From: CAYWWM01 sp965198025
Lineage (GTDB): Bacteria; Acidobacteriota; Terriglobia; 2-12-FULL-54-10
Assembly (NCBI GenBank): GCA_965198025.1
Contig: OZ240237.1
Span: 62,001-126,000, forward strand
Reading direction: 5' to 3'
Length of the DNA: 64,000 bases
The notes under the pieces are model-generated. The model made no database searches. It had not been told where the DNA came from and saw only the letters and a program-made list of their open reading frames with translations. Numbering within the stretch: the first letter of the stretch is position 1; each line of letters begins with the position of its first letter. A program made the translations under genes and the position numbers. Positions 45,073 through 54,031 of the stretch are shown piece after piece.

Positions 45073-45465
45073 GTGAAACTGACACACTCAGTTCGCGGAT
45101 GGTTTGCGACGCTGCTTCTGGCAGCGGTGTGGGTTTGCGCCGCGCCGCCGGCGTTCGCCCAGGGACAGGCTTCCGGGAGCGCGGCTCCGCGCGGAAATGC
45201 TGAGAACGGCGAGAAGCTCTACAATACGATTGGCTGTTGGCAGTGCCACGGCTATTCCGGCCAGGGCGGCGCCGGAAGCAAGATCGCTCCCGATCCCATC
45301 CCGTTTCCAGCCTTTTCCACGTACGTCCGGAAGCCCGGTGGGGCGATGCCGCCATACTCCCCGAAGGTCGTATCGGATTCGGACCTGGCCGACATTTACG
45401 CCTTCCTGCAAACGATCCCGCAGCCGCCCGATCCCGATTCGGTCCCGTTGCTGCGAAGCGAATAG
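45073..45465 (+). CDS. Monohaem cytochrome c
   Basis: A 130-residue class I cytochrome with a signal peptide (FATLLLAAVWVCAAPPAFAQ). Haem motif CWQCHGYSGQGG and a distal methionine region in KPGGAMPPYSPKVVSDSDL, then ADIYAFLQTIP. GTG start six bases after AAGGAGG. It directly follows the Tat-exported ThDP enzyme and is a plausible periplasmic electron acceptor for it. Confidence 0.9.
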   Translation: MKLTHSVRGWFATLLLAAVWVCAAPPAFAQGQASGSAAPRGNAENGEKLYNTIGCWQCHGYSGQGGAGSKIAPDPIPFPAFSTYVRKPGGAMPPYSPKVVSDSDLADIYAFLQTIPQPPDPDSVPLLRSE

Positions 45466-45618
45466 GGCTGCCGCAATTCGTATCCTGCCGTAAATCCTAG
45501 GCTGACCCACTGGCCCCGCGCCATCTCTCTTTGAACGGCGTCGCGGGCATCCACCAGAATCTGCCGAAATCGAACGAGCGCCTGCCGGGCCGCAGGCAAC
45601 CGCTCTCCCTCGTGGTTA

Positions 45619-46551
45619 CTATCGTGCTGGAGCTTGGACCGAGACCTCACTGAGTCCCCAGTTGCGAAGCACAAACCACTCTCTATGAACCTTGCCCGAT
45701 CCGGTAGCGATGGTCAGTTTGCGGGCGCGGACGTCTTCGCGCCACCGAGCCTTGGAGGCATCCGCAACCGAGTTGGCAAGGATGACTCGCATTTCCCGTT
45801 CGCTGGGGATGGGGTGTTGTTGGCGAATCCTTCGGATCTGCTCGCGGGCTCTCTTCTGCACTCCTCCATTCTGGACGTGAATGTCAAAAGCGAGAGAGAG
45901 CCCCAGCTCGCTCCGCAGTGCATACTCCTGTGCGGTCTGTACGGCAGGCCGGAAATATTCCTTGTTGGCGAGTTCCACCTGCAAGGCCTGCACGGGCTCC
46001 ATTTCTCCGAATCGTTCAAAAGCCCTGCGCCAGGGCTGAGCGAGTCTCGTCTTGGTTGTGCCGAGGCTGACGCTGTCCGCCCAGGCGAGCCTGTCCTTCC
46101 AAGGAGCTCCCACTATGGAAATCAATTCGGGAGTTTTTGACCCAAACGCTTTCCGAACGAGTTCGGGATGCTGCTTTTGAATCGTGCGGACGACTTTCCG
46201 GATTCCCTGGTGCTGTAGCGTAAAGCCGATGATGCCCCAGGTGATGCCGGCGCCGTCAAAGTTTCCCTGAGCCCGGCCAAAGCCATGCCCTTCAAAGGCC
46301 GCTGTCAATTGCAGGCAGCGGTCCGCTACGGCCGGAACGGCGGATCGCATCAATTTCTTCCAGCTCGCGGTGTCGGCTTCACCCGTCGGCTCCAGCCCGT
46401 GTTGCTCTTGAAAACGGCGCAGAGCTCTTGCTGTGTTCGGCCCGAAATCCCCGTCGATCCCTTTCGGGTCGAACCCCGATTCCTTCAATCGGAGCTGTAT
46501 CTTCCGGACGATTTCCCCTTGCACGCCCTTCGCGAACAATACCCTTGCCAC
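45619..46551 (-). CDS. Peptidoglycan-binding protein with GH46-like (chitosanase-type) domain
   Basis: A 310-residue protein. The first part is a PG_binding_1 domain (VRKIQLRLKESGFDPKGIDG, FGPNTARALRRFQEQHGL). The second resembles chitosanases of family GH46 (LQLTAAFEGHGFGRAQGNFD, GAGITWGIIGFTLQHQG), with the expected early glutamate and aspartate. It probably cleaves or binds cell-wall polysaccharide. No signal peptide is seen, as in phage endolysins. GTG start at 46551 chosen for AAGGAG five bases upstream; the longer frame runs into a terminator hairpin. Confidence 0.72.
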   Translation of the reverse strand: MARVLFAKGVQGEIVRKIQLRLKESGFDPKGIDGDFGPNTARALRRFQEQHGLEPTGEADTASWKKLMRSAVPAVADRCLQLTAAFEGHGFGRAQGNFDGAGITWGIIGFTLQHQGIRKVVRTIQKQHPELVRKAFGSKTPELISIVGAPWKDRLAWADSVSLGTTKTRLAQPWRRAFERFGEMEPVQALQVELANKEYFRPAVQTAQEYALRSELGLSLAFDIHVQNGGVQKRAREQIRRIRQQHPIPSEREMRVILANSVADASKARWREDVRARKLTIATGSGKVHREWFVLRNWGLSEVSVQAPAR

Positions 46552-46598
46552 CGGCGCTCCTTGTAGCCGTCCCACCCGGACACGGAAGAGATGAAAAC

Positions 46599-46626
46599 GG
46601 AAAAGCCCGGCAATCGCCGGGCTTTT
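46599..46626 (-). terminator. Hairpin terminator after the MBL gene
   Basis: Near-perfect hairpin GAAAAGCCCGGC/GCCGGGCTTTTC with A- and T-rich ends. It lies 24 bases after the stop of the MBL gene on the - strand and ahead of the start of the peptidoglycan-binding gene. Confidence 0.85.
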
Positions 46627-46649
46627 CACGCCAAACTCGGGGACTCGCG

Positions 46650-47690
46650 CTACGAGGTGAGCATGTTGTACATGCCTTCGATGTTCAACGGAAGCCAGTC
46701 ATCATAGCTGGTCCAATCGCTGTACTCCTCCAACCTGATGGAGGACTGCATTTCTTCGAGCGATGAACCCGCATCGATTGCCGCCTGCACCTGGTCCCGT
46801 AGATCTTCCAGGTACTGGCGGACATCGGCGACGTCGGCCGGGGTTCCCACCGCGCCATGGCCTCCCATGACGATCCCCGCGCCGAAGTCTTCGACGAACT
46901 GGATCTGTTCCAGCCACTCATCGAGATCGTAGCCACCCATGTTCTGGAATGGCAGCCGCCTCAGGCTGAGGAAGTCGACGACGAACACCGCGCTTTCGGC
47001 CGGGAAGTGGATGATCGACATGTTGGCGGAATGCTGCGTGCCCGGATGGACCAGCTCCACGCTCTTTCCCCCCAGCGTGACGGTCGTCCGGTCCGTGTAG
47101 GTCTGGGTCGGCGGATACACGTCCTTGACTGGGCCGCGGGCGATTTCCGCGCCGCTCAGCATGTTGTCGGCATTGGCGTCATAGAGCGCGAAGTTGTTCT
47201 GGAAACCTCCGGTGGCCTCGGACTGCTCGAGCTGGCCATTGCCGTTGGCGTCTAGCGAGGCGGCATTCTCGGGCAGCGGCTGGTCGCCCGTGGGCGGCGC
47301 CAGCGCCTCTTCCATCTGCTCGTGGCCGACGAACTCTGCGGTGTCGGCGAAGACTTCGCCTCCCGACGCATGATCGAAGTCGCTGTGGCTGTAGAGCACG
47401 TACCGGACGGGGTTATCCGGGAAGCGCGTCGCCAGCTCTTCTTTCAGCCAGGTGGCGAATTCCCGGTTGATCGGGTCCGCCACGAAGATGCCTTCCGGGG
47501 TGACGAGTACGGCCGAGTGGTGGTTATTGTTTCGCGCTCGGTACAAGTCTCCCGTGATATTGACGATCTCACGGATGGGGCCCTGCTGAGGCTGTGCTGC
47601 CGTCTCCGGGTCGGCCGCCGGTTCGGAGGAGCAGGCGCCCAGCATTACCACGAGCACAGCGAGAAAGAAACCAAAAATGGGTCGTTTCAT
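46650..47690 (-). CDS. MBL-fold lipoprotein with two inserted EF-hands
   Basis: A 346-residue lipoprotein (lipobox LGAC, Cys20). The metallo-beta-lactamase fold carries the metal motif as HSDFDH (102-107), where the second histidine of HxHxDH is replaced by Asp; later ligands lie in VHPGTQHSANM and MGGHGAVG. Between strands sit two calcium-type loops: 147-158 (DANGNGQLEQSE, ideal) and 171-182 (DANADNMLSGAE, N at position 6). Such an EF-hand pair inside an MBL domain is unusual. Substrate unknown. AAGGAG precedes the start. Confidence 0.88.
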   Translation of the reverse strand: MKRPIFGFFLAVLVVMLGACSSEPAADPETAAQPQQGPIREIVNITGDLYRARNNNHHSAVLVTPEGIFVADPINREFATWLKEELATRFPDNPVRYVLYSHSDFDHASGGEVFADTAEFVGHEQMEEALAPPTGDQPLPENAASLDANGNGQLEQSEATGGFQNNFALYDANADNMLSGAEIARGPVKDVYPPTQTYTDRTTVTLGGKSVELVHPGTQHSANMSIIHFPAESAVFVVDFLSLRRLPFQNMGGYDLDEWLEQIQFVEDFGAGIVMGGHGAVGTPADVADVRQYLEDLRDQVQAAIDAGSSLEEMQSSIRLEEYSDWTSYDDWLPLNIEGMYNMLTS

Positions 47691-48011
47691 CGGAGTTCTC
47701 CTTTGGTCGCGGAACCGCGAATTTGCAATATCTTAACCTCTCTATAGGCTATGTGTCAAAACCGGCTAGTGTCCAAAATTAGGATATTACCCAAAACCGC
47801 AGATGCCCGGGCAGTGTCCGAATGGGGGCACTACCGATGCCCGATGTCGGGAAGGGATGAATCGAGGGGGCAGAGGAAATCACAGGCCCCCCACAGCAGG
47901 CAGGGCACGGGGGGTTGCAACCGGTCAGCAACCATCGTATGCTTAGGACCGAACGAAGCAGGTTGCGGCCTGCTCCCAGATCCACAAGTTTCGCAAGATA
48001 GAGGAGCAGCA
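47691..48011. other. Spacer between divergent genes
   Basis: Holds the 5' regions of the MBL gene (-) and the cytochrome gene (+). GTGTCC occurs at 47769-47774 and again at 47814-47819, the latter facing GGGCAC, which could be an operator. No gene seen. Confidence 0.35.
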
Positions 48012-48389
48012 ATGGCTTTCCCCGGAAGATGGGTTAATTGCCTGTTTCTGGCATGTGCCGTTTTGGTTCCACTCTCTCTGGCAGCGCAGTCCCGGCAGGC
48101 CGCTGCATCCGTTGCGCTGGATGACCAGCAAATGACAGGAAAGCGGCTGTTCCAGCAAAACTGCGCCTTGTGCCACCTCCCCGAGCCGGAAAACCGCAAG
48201 GACCCGAACGACGTAGGCACTTCTATTGGGCCACTGCTGGAAGGAGTGTTCCGCCCTCCTCGATCGCGTCCCGAAGCAGTGGTGAGGACTTTTATTCAGC
48301 AGGGCGCAGAAGAAAAGATGCCGGGCTTCCGGTACGGGCTGGAGCCGGCGGAGATTGATGCCATTATTTCGTATTTGAAAACCTTGTAG
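48012..48389 (+). CDS. Monohaem cytochrome c
   Basis: A 125-residue cytochrome with a signal peptide (CLFLACAVLVPLSLAAQ). Haem motif CALCHLPEPENRK, then GTSIGPLLEG and the C-terminal EEKMPGFRYGL...EIDAIISYLKTL with a candidate methionine ligand (KMPGF). GGAG lies before the ATG. It forms an operon with the propeller protein starting 22 bases downstream. Confidence 0.88.
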   Translation: MAFPGRWVNCLFLACAVLVPLSLAAQSRQAAASVALDDQQMTGKRLFQQNCALCHLPEPENRKDPNDVGTSIGPLLEGVFRPPRSRPEAVVRTFIQQGAEEKMPGFRYGLEPAEIDAIISYLKTL

Positions 48390-48411
48390 GCCATTGGAAA
48401 GGAGGAAGGTG

Positions 48412-50214
48412 ATGAAAATCGCTCGCGGTTCGATCCTGTTTGCGCTGTTGGCAGCCGCTCTGTGGATTGGGCTACCGGTCCAGCAGGCTGCCGATCTCCC
48501 CAGTACGGGACTGATGGGGGTCGTAACGTCGGCGGAAGGAACTCCCATGGAGGGTGTCGCGGTGTCGGCCCGTCGGAGCGGCCAGACGTTCACGACGTCA
48601 GTTTTCACCGGCCAGGAAGGCGAGTATTACTTTCCGCCGCTGGCCGACGGACGCTACCGAATCTGGGCCCAGGCGGTGGGCTACGAGATGGCCGGCGGCG
48701 AAGTGAGCGTCTCTTCCGGAAGGAAGATCGAGCAGAACTTCAGCATGCAGTCGCGTGAGGACTGGTTTCAGCAGCTTTCGAGCGTGGAATGGGCCGAGAG
48801 CCTGCCGGACAGCACGCCCGAAGACCGGCGCATGAAGGAGATCGTTCACAACAACTGTACGCTGTGCCATTTGACCGGTTTCATCCTGGCCAAGCGCTTC
48901 GACGAGGCGGGCTGGGGGATCATCATGGACACGATGATCGAGCATCGAACCGAGCCCGACACGGCCACCCGGCGGCTGCTTACCGCCTATCGGGACGAAC
49001 TGGTCGAGTACCTGGCGAGGGTTCGCGGACCGGAGCCGGACGGCATGAACTTCCAGGCGCTCCCGCGCACGACGGGTGAAGCGAACCAGATCGTGGTGAC
49101 GGAGTACGAGATCCCGCGCGGGGACAACCCGAATTACTCGATGACTCCCGACGGCAGCGACTGGTCTGAGGGTATCGCTTCCGGCTTCGGAATGATCAGC
49201 GGCGGAGTGCTCCATGACGCCGTGGCCGGCAAGGACGGGAACGTCTATTTCTCGGACAACACCTTCCCGGAGCGCACCATTGGCCGGCTGGACCCGCGGA
49301 CCGGCCGGGTCACCAGCTTCAAGCTGGATGCCGGTAACGGAGTTGCTTCCCGGACTCACGGGGCCATTCCCGACCAGCAGGGAAATATCTGGTTCAACAA
49401 CGGCTCGGACGGAACCATCATCAAGTTCGATCCCGTGACGGAATCGTTCACACGCTATCCCAAGCCTCCGGGCGGCCTTGGGGCCGGCGGGCACATTGAA
49501 GTGGATTCCAAAGGCAACGTGTACACTTCGGCGCGCAATACCGGTATTGTCAGGCTCGATCCCGAAACTGGAGAGTACACCGATTACATGGCTCTTACGC
49601 CGGGGGGCAACCCTTACGGCATCGGGGTGGATTCGGAAGACAACGCCTGGATGGCGCAGCTCGCCGGAGACCGGTTGATGGTGGTCAACACCCGCAACGG
49701 TGAAGTCGGCGAAGTCATATTGCCCCGACTGCCCGGGGTCAGCGCCAAGGACGTCGAAATCGGCGAACGGAGCGGGGCCGCCAATAACGCTGCGCCGCTC
49801 TATTTCAAGGGTCCGCGGAGACTCGGCGGCGATCCCAAGGGCGATTCGGTCTGGGTAGCGGAGTTCTGGGCCGGCAAGCTCGCCAGGATCAACATCCGCA
49901 CTCGGGAGATCAAAGAGTACTCGCTGCCCTCCAAGTACTCGCATCCGTACGATGTGCAGGTGGACAAGAACCAGATGGTTTGGTTGAATCTTCTGAACTC
50001 CGACCGGGTGGCCAAATTCAATCCCTTCACGGAAGAATTCACGGAATATCCGCTGCCGTCCCGTGGCACGGAAACCCGGCACATCAGCGTCGACGATTCC
50101 ACTTCCCCTCCGACGGTCTGGCTGGCCTATTCGGGGCTTGCCAAGATCGGTCGCGTGCAGTTTCGGACCAACACGGCGGAAGGGGCCAACGTAACGCAAG
50201 CGACAGCAAAGTAA
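48412..50214 (+). CDS. Exported beta-propeller protein with CxxCH haem motif (paralogue)
   Basis: A 600-residue paralogue of the gene at 11259. Signal peptide (residues 1-27), carboxypeptidase-type regulatory domain (LMGVVTSAEGTPMEGVAV), haem motif CTLCH at 149-153, then Vgb-lyase-like blades (AVAGKDGNVYFSDNT, AIPDQQGNIWFNNGSDG, GVDSEDNAWMAQLAGD, VQVDKNQMVWLNLL). Ribosome-binding site GGAGGAAGGTG. The upstream cytochrome suggests electron transfer between the two. Substrate unknown. Confidence 0.85.
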   Translation: MKIARGSILFALLAAALWIGLPVQQAADLPSTGLMGVVTSAEGTPMEGVAVSARRSGQTFTTSVFTGQEGEYYFPPLADGRYRIWAQAVGYEMAGGEVSVSSGRKIEQNFSMQSREDWFQQLSSVEWAESLPDSTPEDRRMKEIVHNNCTLCHLTGFILAKRFDEAGWGIIMDTMIEHRTEPDTATRRLLTAYRDELVEYLARVRGPEPDGMNFQALPRTTGEANQIVVTEYEIPRGDNPNYSMTPDGSDWSEGIASGFGMISGGVLHDAVAGKDGNVYFSDNTFPERTIGRLDPRTGRVTSFKLDAGNGVASRTHGAIPDQQGNIWFNNGSDGTIIKFDPVTESFTRYPKPPGGLGAGGHIEVDSKGNVYTSARNTGIVRLDPETGEYTDYMALTPGGNPYGIGVDSEDNAWMAQLAGDRLMVVNTRNGEVGEVILPRLPGVSAKDVEIGERSGAANNAAPLYFKGPRRLGGDPKGDSVWVAEFWAGKLARINIRTREIKEYSLPSKYSHPYDVQVDKNQMVWLNLLNSDRVAKFNPFTEEFTEYPLPSRGTETRHISVDDSTSPPTVWLAYSGLAKIGRVQFRTNTAEGANVTQATAK

Positions 50215-50245
50215 GACCTGTTCGTAACTTCCCGGAACTGAGTGG

Positions 50246-50287
50246 CGCCCGGCTGAGCCCTTGGGGGTTTTGGCCGGGCGGCTTGTT
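50246..50287 (+). terminator. Probable terminator
   Basis: Stem CGCCCGGC (50246-50253) pairs with GCCGGGCG (50273-50280) across a 19-base loop, followed by GCTTGTTTT. It lies about 30 bases after the propeller gene. Confidence 0.6.
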
Positions 50288-50487
50288 TTACAACACACTC
50301 CCGGGTGTGAGTCTTGCCTAGTCAGCCATCCCCGGTCAGTTCATCGAAGATGCATTTGACTTCCCACCTCGACCCTGAGAACCTGCTGGACCAGAGACCT
50401 CTTGAGGGGTCCGACCGAGAGAACCGAGAGGGTCATGAGGACGGAGGTTTCCCTGGTCTGGCCGCCGCCGCGCGGGGGAAAGGAAGT

Positions 50488-52284
50488 ATGTCTATGCGAA
50501 GAATGGGCGTCACTCTTCTGCTCGTAGGATGGGCTGGCCTCTTGCAGGCCGAACCGAACGTCGAGATTCAGCTCCCGGAGAGATTCCGCGTCTTGGCGGA
50601 GCAACGGTTCGATTTACGAGTGGAAGCAACCGGACTGAGCGGTCCGGACGCCGTTCTGACGGTTCGCCTGAGGCAAGCGGATACGGTGGCATCCGTCCCG
50701 GCGCCGGAAGTGGTGACGGGCAACGATGAGGACTCGCAAGCTCTCGCCAAATCGTGGATCTTTCGCAGCCTGAGCCTGCCCGCCCCGGGCGTGTGGGAGT
50801 TGGATGCGACCGTCACGGACGGCGATGCGACGGGCGCCGACGCCACTCGCATTGGTGTCCAGAATTTCCGCCTTGCCGAACCCGGCAAAAGTGTCATCCT
50901 GATGATCGGGGACGCCATGGGGACTGCGTACCGCGATGCGGCCCGCATTGTCGCGCAGAGTTCCAACGGCCGCTTCCGGGGAGGATTCTTCGACCAGAAC
51001 CAGCAGATGGATTCCATGCCCGTCACTGGCATGGTGATGACCTATGCGCTGGACCATCTCGTCTCCGATTCGGCAAATTCTGCAACGGCCTGGAGCACCG
51101 GAAACCGGACCGTCTACGGAGCAGTCGGTGCTCTTCCCGACGGCAACGATTTCCGGTTTGATGCGCGGGACGTGTCGGGAACGAAGCAGTTTGCCCTCGA
51201 CAACCCGCGTGTGGAAACTCTTTGGGAGTATCTCAAGCGCCGGTATGGATACAAGACCGGGATCGTCACGACCTCGGATGTAACCGACGCCACTCCGGCG
51301 GGAGCCGCATCGCACACCATCTCACGCATGCTCGGGCACGAAATCGCCAGGCAATATGTGGACGGAACGTTTCTCGTGGGCCCCGCTTTCGACGTGATCC
51401 TGGGGGGAGGCAGAGAGCGCTTTCTCTCGCGAACCGACGCAAACAGCGGAGATACCCGCAATCTCGTCCACGAGTTGATGTCGTCCGGTTATGAATACGT
51501 TCAGAACCGAACAGAACTGAACAGAATTCCGGACGGCCCGGCGGCTCCGGACAAGCTGCTGGGGCTGTTCCGTGCTGGAGACATGAATGTAGCGTATGAC
51601 AAGCTGGGCTTGCAGAGACCACCGGATGAAGCGGTTCCAGACTTTGCCGGGTCCCCGGACCAGCCCTTCTTGCGGGAGATGGTGGAGCGCGCTCTCCGGG
51701 TTTTGAGCCGGGACGGAGCGCCGTTCATTCTTCTGGTAGAAGGCGCGTCCATCGACAAGGAGTCCCACGCAAACCGGGCGGTCGGCACACTGTGGGATAC
51801 GATCGAATTTGACCAGGCGGTGGGCGTAGCCCGGCGCTTCGCTGCCAGGACCGGCAGGCAGTCCTTGCGGCCGCCTACCCTGGTTTTGGTCACGGGAGAC
51901 CATGATCAATCCATGCAGATTGTCGGTGTAACGGACACGGAGGTGGAAGGAGCTGTCTGGAACACCCACGGAAGCATGACCTATCCTCTGGGGCGCAACA
52001 CCGGCGAGATACCCGGTTTTCCGGACTACGTTGACGAGGATGGGGACGGATTTCCGGAGAATGCAAATCGGTACCGTTTGGCAGTAGGTTTTAGGACGGG
52101 GAACCATACTGGGTCTTCCGTCCCGCTGACGGCGGAAGGTCCGGGGGCGCTTTTGTTCACGGGCTACTACGACCAGACGGATATCTTCTTCAAGATTGCG
52201 CGGGTGCTCGCCAGTGATACCGGTCCGCTCGACCGGGGGTTGGAGGTAAAGGAAAGCTTCCCGGTTATTCCACAGAACTACTAA
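50488..52284 (+). CDS. Alkaline phosphatase (PhoA-type fold), exported
   Basis: A 598-residue phosphatase. After a signal peptide (MGVTLLLVGWAGLLQA) comes a ~100-residue beta-rich domain (VEIQLPERFRVLAEQRFDLR), then the catalytic domain: VILMIGDAMG (metal aspartate), LVSDSANSATAWSTG (nucleophile serine), GIVTTSDVTDATPAGAASH, LVEGASIDKESHAN, VLVTGDHD and GNHTGSSVP (metal histidine). It releases phosphate from esters in the periplasm. ATG 50494 is an equally good start, as AAAGGA is better spaced for it. Confidence 0.9.
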   Translation: MSMRRMGVTLLLVGWAGLLQAEPNVEIQLPERFRVLAEQRFDLRVEATGLSGPDAVLTVRLRQADTVASVPAPEVVTGNDEDSQALAKSWIFRSLSLPAPGVWELDATVTDGDATGADATRIGVQNFRLAEPGKSVILMIGDAMGTAYRDAARIVAQSSNGRFRGGFFDQNQQMDSMPVTGMVMTYALDHLVSDSANSATAWSTGNRTVYGAVGALPDGNDFRFDARDVSGTKQFALDNPRVETLWEYLKRRYGYKTGIVTTSDVTDATPAGAASHTISRMLGHEIARQYVDGTFLVGPAFDVILGGGRERFLSRTDANSGDTRNLVHELMSSGYEYVQNRTELNRIPDGPAAPDKLLGLFRAGDMNVAYDKLGLQRPPDEAVPDFAGSPDQPFLREMVERALRVLSRDGAPFILLVEGASIDKESHANRAVGTLWDTIEFDQAVGVARRFAARTGRQSLRPPTLVLVTGDHDQSMQIVGVTDTEVEGAVWNTHGSMTYPLGRNTGEIPGFPDYVDEDGDGFPENANRYRLAVGFRTGNHTGSSVPLTAEGPGALLFTGYYDQTDIFFKIARVLASDTGPLDRGLEVKESFPVIPQNY

Positions 52285-52291
52285 CGTCTTC

Positions 52292-52672
52292 TCACAACCG
52301 GCCCCGCAAACGGTCGAGCTTGCGGCGATCGCGCTTGGACGGTTTGCCTCCCCAGGGCCCTTCAAAACGCGGCATCGCTTTGCGCTCCTCCGTAAGCTTG
52401 AGCCGCAACTCCCGGCTCTCGTTCGTTTCGCGATAGAGCGTCTGCGCTACCGCTGCCGGCCCGCGCATCTCGCTGAGAAGCAGGACCTCCAGTTGGAAAT
52501 CGCCTGCGGGGGTCTTTACTTCCAGCATATCGCCGACGCGGACTTCTCTCGACGGCTTGGCCCGTTGTCCGTTGGACGCGATTCTGCCCAGTTCGCAGGC
52601 ACGGGCAGCTAGAGAGCGTGTTTTGAAGAACCTGGCGGCCCAAAGCCACTTGTCGATCCGCAAGCCGGTCAT
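52292..52672 (-). CDS. S4-domain RNA-binding protein, Hsp15-like
   Basis: A 126-residue protein. The S4 domain LRIDKWLWAARFFKTRSLAA, then GQRAKPSREVRVGDMLEV, matches Hsp15 (HslR), which rescues stalled 50S-peptidyl-tRNA complexes after heat shock. The tail is basic (KPSKRDRRKLDRLRGRL). ATG at 52672 begins the domain; the upstream extension is not conserved. Convergent with the phosphatase gene. Confidence 0.87.
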   Translation of the reverse strand: MTGLRIDKWLWAARFFKTRSLAARACELGRIASNGQRAKPSREVRVGDMLEVKTPAGDFQLEVLLLSEMRGPAAVAQTLYRETNESRELRLKLTEERKAMPRFEGPWGGKPSKRDRRKLDRLRGRL

Positions 52673-52797
52673 GAGCCCTATTCTCGCACGACTGGCTTGG
52701 CGGAACTGCCGGACAAGCCTGTCTTGATAGCCCACGAAGATGCGGAAAGGCGGCGAGTCATTCCTTGGCGGTTATGTTCAAAACTGGTCAAAGCACC

Positions 52798-53721
52798 TCA
52801 GGGGTTCCGAGCGGCCACTCGGAAAGTGCCAAACGCAAAGATGCTGGGAATTTCCAACAGCAAGGCGCCGAGTTCCTCCCTGTAGCGCTGCTCCAGATCG
52901 GGGAGGGCGAAGTTTTCGACCACCTCGAAGCCCTGGGCAGCCATCAAAGCACTCATCGTTGCCAGCGAATGTTCGCTGACCATAGGTTCCCCCAGTCTCG
53001 CGACGAAGGACTTCATTCCGCTCCGCATGGGGAGGTGTTCGGGTTGAGCAGACTCTGCATCAAGCAGGTAGTCGATCACCAAGAGCGTTCCGGCAGGCAG
53101 GTGCCGCGATATGGAGCGAGCCGTCTCGGCCAGGGAATCGGCCGTGAGATAGTAGACAACTCCCAGCAGGGTCAGGAACGTCGGTCGAGACATTTCGAAG
53201 CCCGAACCGACGAGTGCATCCAGAGCGGATATTTTCTCGAGGTCGGCAGGCACGAAATGCAGCCGGGAAGGGATTGTCAGCCCTGCCCGACGAATGCGCC
53301 GCCGCTTCTTGCGTTGCGTCACGGGATGGTCGATCTCGAAGACATCAATCCGATCCATCAGGTCGGGCCTGCGGAAAGCGAAGGAATCCATCCCGGCTCC
53401 GATGATGACGTACTGTGTGATGCCATCTTCGACGGCTTTCTCCAAGGCCTGCTCGGCATATCGCGCGCGCATCACCACGCACATGGTGGTTGGCGCCGTG
53501 GGCCTCGTCATGCCTTTGATGAACCATTCCAACGGGCGAATCCGCAAGACCAAGCGCCAGAACCGTCCGCACAGTAACTTGGCATAGGGATCCTCGAAGA
53601 TCCGCACGCGTTCGCGCTGATGCATGGCCCGGATAGCGGCCACGGTTTCCGCGGTTGAGGATTTGCTTTTCCGCAGTACCTCCGCTATAGCTTGGACTCC
53701 AAGCATGCCCCATTTTCTCAC
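52798..53721 (-). CDS. SAM-dependent methyltransferase, class I (LCM/TIGR00027 type)
   Basis: A 307-residue protein with the family start AETVAAIRAMHQRE and DPYAKLL, the SAM site QYVIIGAGMDSFAFRRPDL, FEIDHPVTQRKK and the later LLGVVYYLTADSLAETARSI. These enzymes relate to leucine carboxyl and polyketide-associated O-methyltransferases; the substrate is unknown. GTG at 53721 opens the frame; ATG at 53706 (MLGVQAI) is also possible. Confidence 0.88.
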   Translation of the reverse strand: MRKWGMLGVQAIAEVLRKSKSSTAETVAAIRAMHQRERVRIFEDPYAKLLCGRFWRLVLRIRPLEWFIKGMTRPTAPTTMCVVMRARYAEQALEKAVEDGITQYVIIGAGMDSFAFRRPDLMDRIDVFEIDHPVTQRKKRRRIRRAGLTIPSRLHFVPADLEKISALDALVGSGFEMSRPTFLTLLGVVYYLTADSLAETARSISRHLPAGTLLVIDYLLDAESAQPEHLPMRSGMKSFVARLGEPMVSEHSLATMSALMAAQGFEVVENFALPDLEQRYREELGALLLEIPSIFAFGTFRVAARNP

Positions 53722-54031
53722 AGCCCTAAGACAACACCGCAGAGGAAAAAGCCGACCACAAGAGGGGGCTGACGCCCCCGAGAGAGACTCATCCTACCCA
53801 CCAACTTGAGATCGCCTCGGTCACCAGTTCGGCGAAGAGCTTCGCCGCAAGCGGTAATCTCGCAAGTAGCATTAGATGGTTGTGGATATGTTCATTTACG
53901 TGAAAGTGCTCTCCGGAGTGGGAAGCTGGCGCAATGGCCAGAAACTTTCGGATTTCGAGCAAGGTGGCCGGCGATCGAGCGGGCGCTCGGGGCGGAGGAG
54001 CGGAAGGCCGTGCCCCCCGGAACACGAAGCG
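53722..54031. other. Spacer without recognised gene
   Basis: Contains a small GGGGGC/GCCCCC hairpin at 53764-53779. Open frames here have no recognisable domain. The sequence adjoins the 3' end of the Cache protein, where an output domain would be expected if that gene were truncated. Confidence 0.4.

Noticed and set aside
48598..50298. A 566-codon open frame on the - strand
   Set aside because: It lies opposite the propeller gene with its clear blades and haem motif; composition is that of an antisense shadow in GC-rich DNA.
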